A stretch of DNA of 64,000 nt from Hamiltosporidium tvaerminnensis (Eukaryota > Microsporidia > Dubosqiidae), in NCBI GenBank assembly GCA_022605425.2, contig JAKIMF020000001.1, positions 250,501-314,500 on the forward strand, given 5' to 3'. The translations under genes and the position numbers were made by a program. The stretch's first letter is position 1. Each line of letters starts with the position of its first letter. This document shows positions 54,566 to 64,000 of this stretch, piece by piece. The notes below the pieces were generated by a model that was not told where the DNA came from, searched no databases, and was given only the letters and a program-made list of their open reading frames with translations.

Positions 54566-55189
54566 AATAAATTAAAATATATTCTAATATTGGTTTACCA
54601 GGCCTTGATATCTGCTTTGATATGGTTGATTCTAACTAAAATAAAGTATTAACACACTCATGAATATCAGGCATAATTTTCGAAATTTTAGCAGATTTTT
54701 CTTAATTGCATATTTTCATCCGAATAAAAAAAATTTCTTTTTCTAGTCGTTATATGTCCAACATTCTTCATGTTAATATAATTTTAAAGCGCATATACGC
54801 GTAATATAGGCGTAATATATCTCTAATTTCTTAGATGTGCCACACGAAACTACTTCTTTATAGCTTAAGAAATTACATTCTCGATTATATTCTATTTATT
54901 CATAATTAAAATTTATTTTTACATATACTTCTATCTTTAAGTATCTGGTGCTTCTTATGATACACATTATAGCATTTTGTCAAATACCATCACAATTTAT
55001 CAAATAAGGAATTACTTAGTAATTAATTTAAGTACGACTATACTTATTAATCAATAATTTTTAGCTCCTCTGTTTCTCGAGTTAAAAAATTAAAACCGTT
55101 TTGGGAAGTAATTTTCAATCTAAAAATTTGACTTGTTTATTCTCTGCAAATTTAAAAGAATTTGCAATGCTACATTGAAATAATAACTT
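54566..55189. other. AT-rich spacer
   Basis: No gene or clear repeat. Confidence 0.6.
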
Positions 55190-55911
55190 TATTTGAAAGT
55201 ATCACATCTTTTAAAAATAGCATCAATTGTTATATTTGTTTTTGATGACATTAAAGCAGTTATAGGTTTAAAATAAATAACTGTTACTCCAACACACCAT
55301 TGCTATCCTTGTGATGCCTTTGCCCCAAAGACTTTCATCTAAAGGTGTGTAGAACCAATTAATCTGTGAGGCATTGCCCAGAGTTCGTTAATGTCCGTTG
55401 GATGAAGTGTGATCGTAGGTCGAAAACCACCCTAGGCTGCCTCAAGACTATGCAGTATTTCGATTTACTCTACGCTTTCTGAACCCAATATAATTCTAAA
55501 TAAGATATATTTCAGAGGCTTATATGGTGTCCACTTAGACAGTGCAATGTCATACCAACAGGTATAACCTGCTACTCAACTTTCTTGGCTTAAATAGTTT
55601 AATTTTTTATATCTCTGACGCCCAGTCTTCTAACCTGAGAGTGCAAGGCTTGTTTTCTATGATTTACATTGGATTTGCCTACAAGTTTACAATATTTTTT
55701 TACAATCTAGTTACATAAAAAACTCCAAATAAAATGTAAAAAAAGGATCGCCATTTCGTAGACATTCTCCTCTTCATACAAACCCCCATGGAATAACCGA
55801 AGACATAGTAATATTTTATCACCACAAAAAATTCAAACAATGATCTTCACACCAGTTATACATATTCATTGCCACGTATAAAGTTTTTTATGTGGTTATT
55901 CTCCCTCCACG
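55190..55911 (+). repeat. R1 dispersed repeat, copy F
   Basis: Full length but diverged: TTTGAAAGTATCACATCTTT at left, TTTATGTGGTTATTCTCCCT at right. It keeps GTCATACCAACAGGTATAAC and TTCGTTAATGTCCGTTG. Confidence 0.88.
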
Positions 55912-56496
55912 TTTATAAAAACGATAATTAAATACTGAAATTCATTTGATTCATAAATTTAAACATTTTAAATACGATAATAGAAAAACCAAAGTATGCA
56001 TTAAAATCTTAGGATAACAAAACCTTTGTAGTCGAAATATACACATTACTTCAATTAGAAGTTCATTTACGTTCAGATATCGACAAAGGCAAAAAAAATT
56101 GTTTTAATTTATCATTCGATGTGATATTAAGCTATTCTAAAGCGATGTAATCCTAAATTAACGTTGATTAAGCCTTCATAAATTCACCACGTTAGATTCT
56201 TTAACATTATACACCCTCTATACCGCAATATGCCAACAGAAAATCGCGAGTTTATTGTTTACAAACCATTATGGTTTTTATGAACTAAACTCGTTAGTGC
56301 TAAGTTACATCAGAACCAGTCATAAAATATTTAATTGTAATTTAATCAGAAGCATTACTGACAGGGTTCAGTATTTTGCGGCCAGTGCATATGAATCACT
56401 TAGACTTATCATAAATTTTTTCTAGGTTATAATAAGAATATTATATATTCAAATGAATTATTCTAAAGTTATAACCAAAAATTTATAAATAACTAG
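55912..56496. other. Spacer, slightly less AT-rich
   Basis: No open frame or motif recognised. Confidence 0.55.
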
Positions 56497-57247
56497 CATA
56501 CCCGCCGCACGTTGCTGCGATAATAAAAGAAAGTAAATCAAAGTATAATAAACCCAAAAACATACATTATTTTATTAAGTCAATTTATAGTTTAAATTTT
56601 TAAAGGCTTTGGATCATTAATATCTTTTGTTGTTGTTTTAGTGTTTAGTTGAAAAAATTAGAAGAGATTTTCACGAACTGAAGTAGCTACATAGAGTTGT
56701 CAGCTGAAAATCAAGTTTTAACAAAATCAATTCTACACACTACAGCGTTTTTCTTGTGAATTTTATTGTCTTTCCAAAAGTGAATCGTAAAGAAACTCAC
56801 ACTTTTAAATGGCTAATGCGTTGGATTCGTTGAATAAATGGAATCAGTAGATCCCCCCTTTTAATAATACAGGTATATTATCACCCTTTACTCCATTACA
56901 CTTTCAAATAACACCTACTTTATTTCCCCTTATCACTAAACCCCTTTAATATACGACAATCCATGTTAAAACCCGTTAACCAAATATAAATTTATTAACA
57001 CCCTTTAAACTACTATTTGACATTAACACCCTTTAACATACTAATTTATGTATTAACCCCATTTAAATTCACTCCTGATATTAACACCTTTTTATAAAAT
57101 ACAATAATAAGCCCTTTAGTTAATCTACCTTTATGATGAAAACAATACCCTCTTTTAATATAAAAATAATACCCTTTATTTACAGTCGTTAAACGTTACA
57201 GACAGATAGACACACACATTCATTTTTATAGTATAGAAGATAAATAA
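56497..57247 (+). mobile_element. Probable foreign dispersed element with animal-repeat-like ends
   Basis: The left end, ACTAGCATACCCGCCGCACG plus TTGCTGCG, and the right end, ACAGACAGATAGACACACAC then TTTTATAGTATAGAAG, resemble the paired termini of a dispersed repeat I know from arthropod genomes (ACTAGCTGACCCGGCAAACG ... ACAGACAGACAG ... TATAGAT). The interior shows no intact gene. Family and mechanism are not identified here. Confidence 0.4.
56860..57190 (-). repeat. Non-coding TAACACCCTTTAA array at a distance from the dynein gene
   Basis: About twelve irregular copies: exact ones such as TTAACACCCTTTAAA near 56995 and TTAACACCCTTTAACAT near 57025, plus variants with ATACCC, CACCTACTTTA or ACCCCATTTAA. 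Spacing is 20-35 bp with no reading frame. It is the same word as in the dynein gene, in the TAACACCC orientation. Confidence 0.82.
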
Positions 57248-57369
57248 TATGTTTAGTTTCTTTCTTAAATTAACTTTTACAGATCAATTTATACATTAGA
57301 TTTTCATTTTTAAACATTCTTTTTTGAATTATAAATTAAAAAATTGTACAATTCTATATTTTTTTATTG

Positions 57370-57372
57370 CCC
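57370..57372 (+). promoter_or_regulatory. CCC motif upstream of TAF9
   Basis: TTGCCCATATG: CCC ends two bases before the ATG at 57375, implying a nearly leaderless mRNA if it marks the start site. Confidence 0.4.
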
Positions 57373-57374
57373 AT

Positions 57375-57785
57375 ATGGCAGCTGAAAACCAAGCACCTCG
57401 TGATGCAAAAGTAGTTTCATTAATTCTTAGATCATTGGGAATTGAAGAATGTGAGCCTAAAGTTATAATTCAATTGTTAGAATTTGCTTATAAATATTCT
57501 ACAGAAATTCTTTTGGATGCTGTTTTATATGCAGAACATGCCAATAGAAAAAATGTAACTAGTGCAGATATTAAATTATCTTTACAAACAAAAGTAGGAA
57601 GGCATTTTGTTCCACCACCGCCTAAACAGTATATGAATGAAATAGCTGTCACTGTCAACAGTAGACCCTTGCTTATGTATGAAGATGAAATTCTTTTACA
57701 AGTACCCCCTGCTAAGTTGGCATTATTTGGTTTGGAATATAGTGTTATTAAAAAGGATAGTGAAACGAAAAGAAGAATCTACTAA
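57375..57785 (+). CDS. TAF9: TAF9, TFIID histone-fold subunit
   Basis: A 136-aa protein from MAAENQAPRDAKVVSLILRS. An in-frame ATG 17 codons upstream is unlikely, given the CCC signal and family starts. The histone fold at about 8-75 has PRDAKVVSLILRSLG, EPKVIIQLLEFAYKYSTEIL and LYAEHANRKNVTSADIKLS. The post-fold conserved region follows (PPPPKQYMNEIAVTVNSRPL, then VPPAKLALFGLEYSV). TAF9 pairs with TAF6 in the promoter-bound TFIID core. The protein is shorter than human or yeast TAF9, having lost the variable tail, as usual in microsporidia. Frame intact; no close neighbours. Confidence 0.93.
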   Translation: MAAENQAPRDAKVVSLILRSLGIEECEPKVIIQLLEFAYKYSTEILLDAVLYAEHANRKNVTSADIKLSLQTKVGRHFVPPPPKQYMNEIAVTVNSRPLLMYEDEILLQVPPAKLALFGLEYSVIKKDSETKRRIY

Positions 57786-59115
57786 AAAAATATTTTTTTA
57801 ATTAAATAATTGAAATTTATCTCTTTCTTGTTTCTTGAATATATTTTGAATGTATTTTTTAAAGTGTTTTTTATAATTTATAGTTCACTGAATCTGTATT
57901 TTGTAAATATTTGTAATTTTTTTAAAGTTAAGTATAGAAGTATGTTAGATTATATGAATATTTATTGTTAGATATCTTGTTAAGCTTTACAAATGAAGTT
58001 TTTTGCGAGAAAAATTCCTATAAATTTTTATTATTTTGGATATTAATTTATCTTTAAATTAAATTACATGCAATATCTAATTTAATTTGCTATTTATGAA
58101 TTTACATTTAATTGTTGGATTTTATTACTATTAATTATATCTGATGCTCATACCTAGATTTTTTTCAAGTATTGGTTTGAGATTTTGTTATCCTTTGTAA
58201 TTTTTGCTCTTATATTTAAAGATTTTGTGCCTTTTGTTATGAATCTTTCTAGGTATATTTTTTTTATTATTTTTTAGACAATGCATTCATTTTATTTGCA
58301 TATCAGAAAGTTACAGTGATGATTCTTGAAGAAAATCATATCTTAACTGTGTATTTTCTTAATACAGTGGTTCAGAATCACAATTTTAGTCTTACTTTAA
58401 ACGAAAAAACAAATAAATGCAGCAATAAAAATTTAGGATTTTACTGGCAAGTTTTAATTCTACTGTTATTGATTATAAACCGAACTATATATTGCGATTA
58501 TTTAACCCTTTATAGACTTTATTTTTTAAATAATTTAAAAGGAATTTATTCTTACATACTTCAACGTATTTTGTACGTACATTTTGCTTTATAAACATTT
58601 ACATTCAAAAGGATAAAAGCATATGTTGCAGACTTAGTGCACCCATTTTCTTCAATATGTTTTTAAGATAGGCCTTTGAACTTATATGAAATACCGGGTA
58701 TATCCTTACCGAAATATTTTATGATATTAGACACAATTTTACGTAAACCATTATTAGAACACGCAAAAGAAGATTCGATATATTTACGAATGAGCAAAAT
58801 AAATTCAATATATATTTTAAACATATATTGTATCTTTGAAGTGAAAATTTAGTTTTGTTTTTCGGTTATTAATTTTCTTTGCAAATCCAACAAAATAATA
58901 AATTTAAAGAAATTTAGTTTAACTAACTTTATAGTCATATGACACATAACTTTTAACTATGCCTATAATTTATCATATAATGAGTCTTTATAGTCTTTTG
59001 GTTAATTGTATTTCATGACTCTAACTTTGAGTTTGCTTTACCAAAAAGAAAATTTTTTATTATTGAAAAGTTGTAGCCACAGAATTATAATTTAATTATA
59101 TACTGTTGCATCGGT
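57786..59115. other. AT-rich spacer of 1.3 kb
   Basis: A 92-codon frame at 58316-58594 has no motif, a biased hydrophobic composition and no leader signal; I do not call it. Nothing else recognised. Confidence 0.6.
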
Positions 59116-59482
59116 AGAGGAGAATAATCACATAGAAAAACCATCTTTTGGCAATAAATATGTGGAATTGGTGTGAGGATCATTGTTTGAAATTTTGATG
59201 GACATAAATATACACTACAATTTCAGTTGTATATACGATTTTTATGGGTTTGGAGGTCGATGAAATGGCAAAACCTTTTCTAGAATTAATTTTGTAGTTT
59301 TTTATGTAACTAGACTGTAAATAACTATATTAAACTTGTGGGTAATTCCCATGTAAAAGCATAGAAAACTAGCCTTGCACTCTCAATTAGAAAGATAGGC
59401 GCAGAAAGATGTAAGAAATTATACCATCTAAACCAAAACACTAAGCAGATGGTTTGCTTCGTTGGTATAACATTGTATTATC
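59116..59482 (-). repeat. R1 dispersed repeat, copy G, truncated and reversed
   Basis: Corresponds to the right half of R1: AATAATCACATAGAAAAACC, ATGTAAAAGCATAGAAAACT, TTGGTATAACATTGTATTAT. It stops exactly where the hAT terminus begins at 59483. The left half of R1 does not resume after the hAT relic. Confidence 0.82.
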
Positions 59483-60182
59483 CAGGCCGGGTCCCCAAAC
59501 TACAGCCCGCGGCCACATTTTTTTGCCTCCCCCCCACAATTTTTTTTATTAAGTAGATTGTTTTTAAATAAGGACATAAAAATGAAAAAATATAGATAAA
59601 TCATACAAAAGGAATTGCAATTATAGATAATTTAGGCCTGGATTTGTAGTACGAAGAAGATTCATAACGTTTTCTTTATTTTTTTTAATATTTTATTCAA
59701 AAAAATAAAAATGAAATAGCAAAAAAATAGATACATAATTATTACTAATGAGCTTGCAGTAGTTGGGCTTTTCAGTGATAATTTTTTTAATTTTGGGTTA
59801 AATTTACTGCTAGAAACTACTAGTAACGACTTCAAGCGCTTATCTGTTAATTTAGATCTGTAAATATTTTTTTATATTTCAGTTCAGATTATGTTTCTTC
59901 GCACAGATAGGTAGAGCCGAATGTGGAAATAAAACCTCGAACAAATTTATGAACGCCGTTGAATTGCGTAACAGGAAAACTCTTATAAATTTCAGTAATT
60001 TTTTATCTATTTTTATATAGAAATATCGTTAATATACATGTTTATTTTTAAGACCCTCTATATGAAACTTTAAAAATTTGATTATAAATTTTAATAATGG
60101 AAATCGCTGAAATTTTTTCAGTATGGTAGCATAAAAAGTAATAAGTTTTCGGCCCGCGAGCCAAAAAGTTTGGAAACCCTTG
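59483..60182 (-). mobile_element. hAT transposon relic 2 with both termini
   Basis: Left end CAGGCCGGGTCCCCAAACTA then CAGCCCGCGGCCAC; right end complement CAAGGGTTTCCAAACTTTTT then GGCTCGCGGGCCG. These pair as imperfect inverted repeats. On the minus strand, 59770-59995 reads FVRGFISTFGSTYLCEET and then SELKYKKIFTDLN-Q, with stops. FGSTYLCE is the hallmark of the hAT C-terminal dimerisation domain. The rest of the transposase is deleted (700 bp total). No clean 8-bp target duplication: offset TTGTATTA and TTGTATTG is the best match. Confidence 0.85.
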
Positions 60183-60858
60183 TATTGACGATAAAAACAC
60201 AAATATATAAATAAAATCTTTTATTTAATATTTACCATTTTATTACATTTTGAGCACTGTATCTAATCTTAAGATGAGGAGTAAGAGTGCTTGTATTAAT
60301 ACATTATCTTCCCAAGATTATATTCATTGCGTATTTAATATTAAAAATGGCAGGTTAAAAATAACATTTTTAACCAGATTTTTACAGCATAGAAAAAGAA
60401 ATACGGTTTATGCATGCCAAAAAAAACAATTCTATTATCTCTATTTGGCAAAATCTCATGCCAAAGATATCTTTGAAACAGTGACTCGCCTTTAAATGAT
60501 ATCAAGAGGTACCTTTACCGATTCTTGAATGAGAGTAATTGCTTTTCTTTCAAATAAAAAAGAATTGTTATAAATGTAGAAGATTTGCTGTTTCGAGCAG
60601 TTAAGGTATAAATAACATGTTGAATATATTTTGAAAAGCTTTAAATTGCCGTTTTTGCTATTTTATTTTCGATGAATATAATCATCGAGTTACCTTTTTA
60701 GGTTAATTATCAAATTATAAAGATATTCCATTCATAAATCGTTTATATTCAAAAATATTTTATTTATTTTAATCAAAAAAAAGCTTTTAATCTTTGATAT
60801 CTTCTTTTCTTAATTACTGATATAAAAGATATATATACCAATATAGAATGCCCTTCAC
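60183..60858. other. AT-rich spacer before the LRR gene
   Basis: An 81-codon frame at 60250-60495 shows no recognisable motif and is not called. No repeats seen. Confidence 0.55.
60851..60853 (+). promoter_or_regulatory. CCC motif upstream of the LRR gene
   Basis: GCCCTTCACATG: CCC ends five bases before the first ATG (60859), favouring that start. Confidence 0.45.
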
Positions 60859-63502
60859 ATGTATCAGAATCAATTGGGACAATTATTTAGAATTTCTCCG
60901 AGTAAAAAAAATCTTCAAATACTCTATATCATGCTTTTTAAGTCATCTAATCACTACATTGCAGTGAAAAACATACTGTGTTCGTTTTTTCTTTTTGTAT
61001 TTTTTGGAATAAATAATTGCATTCGCATAAATATATTTTTCAACGGTATAGATCGATCATTTGATTCTACGACAAATCTATACGATTCCAATGATCTTCA
61101 TAATCTTATTGGTAGAAAAAGAATACGTGAGACCGAAACAACATTCATTGAACCAAATGATCATTCGTTTCGGCCAAATAAAAATCGATACCTTGAAACC
61201 AATCAATCAAAAGAATATAGTATAAGAAGTAAAAAACCGAGATTGGATATAGATTCAGAAAATACAACAAATATTACACCTAAATATATTCATACCAATG
61301 TTAAATGTAATCTGGGAGGAGATTTAGATCAAATCAATGTTGAAAAATCTAGTTTCGAGCTAATGAATGAAAGAATTAAAAATGACGGCAATTTGAAAAC
61401 CACACAAAGTAGGCCATGTCAAAGAACCATGGATTCTATTACTATCGATTATTCGAATATTTTTATAATTAGGTCGCGTTGTTTTGATATTTTATACAGA
61501 TCAAAGCTTCATGAAACTAATATTAATATTAAAGATATCACAAAAAGTAATATTGATTGTTTTTGGGTCAAAAAATGCATAGATATTTTATATTATGGGT
61601 TTGATTCGCAAATTGATGGTTTAAATAACAATGAATTTATAGATCTAATTGAATTTCTCAACGATCTTAACTGTTACTCAAATACTGATGCCCTCTATAT
61701 TTTGTATAAAAATCTACTTCCGTATTTATGTTTATACATAGTAGATGAAACTTGCTTTAATTTATTAAATATGACGAATTCTGAATATTTGAGGCATGTA
61801 AAATTGTTCCTGCCATTCTTAGCTGTACTTTATGATAAGGTCGATATATTTTTTAATTCAAATACAAAAGAATTAACGTTCATTGTGAAAGAACAAAACC
61901 GAGAATCTTTTAAATATGAAATGAATTTTACCGATGATACAATAATTCGAATCACACCCGAAGCTCTTAATTACATGCAACAAGATGATTCTAACGGGAA
62001 AAGAGAACTATTAGGTTTTTTGGTTAGTTCTTATAAAATAACTGGAATAAAGATTTCTAGTAGTGATAGGTATTATACCGAATGTGTCTCTACGGATTTT
62101 GCGTGTAAATTTATTCTAAATAACCCTGTCATCTATAAAATGCAAACAAGCTTTTGTTCTGTTTTAGGAAACATCGAATCTATTAAAATAAATACGTTAA
62201 AATCTATAGAAATTGAAAGATTAGATCTTTTAACAGAAGATGTTGATTTTTTCAGTAAATTTTTAAAATTAGAATCTTTAAGTATAGTGAAATGTAAGTT
62301 CCTAAACTATGGAAATTTCCTTCGTAAATTAGCATTAATGTTTCCAAAATTGAAGATCTTACGAATTGTTGGGTCATTTTTAAGATTTGGCTTTCTAAAT
62401 AATCTATTTTCCACTTACATAGAGATTTTAGATCTTTCTTGTTGCAAATCCATAGGAAAAATTTCCAATTTTCCAAATATGCAAATGAAAGCTTTGAAAA
62501 GTTTGAGGATAGATTATTCAAGTCTAAATTATAAGGTAATGAGAGTAATGATTTCAACACTATTCTTTGAAAATTTTAAGCATGAGAGGAACTAAGTGTA
62601 GAATATTTCATATTTTTGAACATTACAGAAATTTAAAAAAATCTTTTTATTATTTAGATTTTTCGAGGATTAGGTTCAACAAGAAACTCGTAGGTTTATT
62701 TTCAGTTAATATCGAAGCTGAAATATTGTTTTTAGAAAATCTAGAGCATTTAGGCGATTTAATTCGAGTGTCGAGGCTTGAATCATTATATTCAAGTACA
62801 AGAACCATATCTTTATCAAATAATTCTTCGTTTAACGATATATTTTTATTATTAAAGAATTTTAAAAAACTTGAATGTTTAAAACTTTCTGGAACAAAAA
62901 TAATGAGGTTACATCAGTGTGTTTTTGATTTTCAATTTAAAAGTCATTTGAAAGATCTTGATTTATCGAATAACAAATTGTCAAAAAATTACATTCGTTG
63001 CCTTAATCAGTTTGATTGCTTAGAAAGAATAAATCTATCGAATTGTAATCTCGAATCAGGTTTGATGGAATATCTTTCTGTTATGCACCCAGCGGTATCT
63101 CTGAGAAAAATAAATTTAGCTAGAAATATACTAAGCAAATCAGATATATTTGCACTTGAACAATTTATAAATCTTGATCATTTAACTGTTTGTTTTCAAA
63201 GTGAAATATTTTCATATGTCTTAAAAGAGTATGGTTCCTTAAGACTTAAAAATTTAGAAACATTAATTTTGGTTGCTTCATTTTTTACAAGCGAAATTTA
63301 TCATTGTATAATGAGAATGTCTTCATTGAAAAATCTTGAACTTCAAGGATGTCATTTAGAGAAAAATGTTTTTACAAACTATGGAATATCTTATCCTAAT
63401 TTTTTACAAAAAATTACTCTTATTGATTCTAAATATTATCCCGAAGATATAGATACCTTCAATGACTTGAAAATCTGCGGTATAGAAGTTTTGATTTATT
63501 AA
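60859..63502 (+). CDS. Leucine-rich-repeat protein, possibly secreted, one frameshift
   Basis: The first frame (60859-62595, 578 codons) has a hydrophobic N-terminal stretch (ILCSFFLFVFFGINN, about residues 40-54), a charged low-complexity region, a helical middle and the first LRRs (LKILRIVGSFLRF, IEILDLSCCKSIG). A second frame (62567-63502) overlaps by 29 bases and continues the LRRs: LECLKLSGTKIM, LKDLDLSNNKLS, LERINLSNCNLE, LRKINLARNILS, LKNLELQGCHLE. A one-base shift near 62570-62595 splits what would be a gene of about 880 codons. LRR families with leader peptides are known from microsporidia with large genomes. Secretion and any host role are inference. If the start is the ATG at about 60931, the hydrophobic stretch lies closer to the N-terminus. 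Confidence 0.78.
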
Positions 63503-64000
63503 ATTATTTTTCCTTATTCAATTTTTATGATATTTTTAGATTCAAAATTATTTCTCAATTAAATATATAATTCATAATGACTCGATTTATCTACCTTGAT
63601 TATTACTTGCATAATATCAGGCCAGATATTTGTGAAGCTCATTTTCTAAATATTTTGATGTGAAAAAATAGTCTTCATAAGGTTTTAGTTATTAAAAGAT
63701 TGTTATTATATTTGTTTATTCTTAATTAAATTTAAATTTCCTTTAATTTGGGTTAATATATTTCAAAAAACGGTAAATTTTTTTATTGCATAGCACATAT
63801 TATTTCTAGATTATATAATTGTAAAAAACAATTAATCTATTTGTCTTACAATTATTTCGTTGAAAAAAGCCGTATATTTTATTATCCAGTTGATTTTTTC
63901 TATATATACCTACTCTTGGGTTCGATAATAAGTCAAATAAATCATTTAAAGAATATTCACGGTGTAAAATTACTAATATAGGAATCTAAAAACGCATTAA
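63503..64000. other. AT-rich 3' flank to the window end
   Basis: No gene or repeat seen. Confidence 0.6.

Noticed and set aside
59473-60190. An 8-bp target duplication TTGTATTA/TTGTATTG for the hAT relic
   Set aside because: It matches at 7 of 8 positions but is offset from the canonical CAGG and CCTTG termini, so it is not a clean duplication.

Overview
The window looks like nuclear DNA of a microsporidian with a large, gene-poor, very AT-rich genome. Conserved eukaryotic genes have short, often minimal 5' leaders (LSm6, SMC6, asparaginyl-tRNA synthetase, TAF9), no introns are evident, and a CCC motif lies just upstream of several start codons. Between the genes are kilobases of AT-rich repeats and decayed transposons. 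A Hamiltosporidium-like genome is plausible, but the genus is inference.

Left part (1-12 kb). The first 7.4 kb is one uninterrupted reading frame, open at the left edge. I recognise it as the C-terminal two thirds of the cytoplasmic dynein heavy-chain motor: stalk, microtubule-binding domain, AAA5, AAA6 and C-terminal domain. It is swollen by roughly 1000 residues of repeats. The repeats are built on one DNA word, AGGGTGTTA and its complement TAACACCCT, read in several frames on both strands. The same word continues in the non-coding DNA after the stop codon and recurs at 56.9-57.2 kb. A dead DD34E (IS630/Tc1/mariner-like) element, a reverse-transcriptase relic and a hAT transposase relic follow.

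Two blocks, 12.4-17.8 kb and 48.0-54.6 kb, are inverted copies of each other. Each carries a convergent pair of lineage-specific genes: a possibly secreted protein of about 600 aa (family A) and an acidic Asn/Ser-rich protein of about 628 aa (family B). Each family B copy is broken by a different single-base deletion. The right block also holds a relic of a KRBA2/SCAND3-type integrase.

Between the blocks (18-48 kb) lie LSM6, a decayed NAD(P)H-hydrate epimerase, a broken unknown gene, SMC6 with one frameshift, tRNA-Gly(UCC), asparaginyl-tRNA synthetase, a second dead DD34E element and an apparently intact R2-like LINE (1253 aa, reverse transcriptase plus zinc knuckle plus PD-(D/E)xK endonuclease). 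A 47-bp 5'-truncated copy of that LINE at 21.6 kb has a perfect 33-bp target duplication. A dispersed repeat of about 720 bp (R1) occurs seven times. One copy has a perfect 13-bp target duplication, and two others sit inside a tandem array of 1.36-kb units that carry a hairpin.

Right part (54.6-64 kb). This holds an R1 copy, a block that looks like a foreign dispersed element containing the dynein word, TAF9, a truncated R1 copy abutting a hAT relic, and a frameshifted leucine-rich-repeat gene of about 880 codons. The identifiable genes serve RNA processing, transcription, genome maintenance, translation and transport. They form no operon or common pathway.
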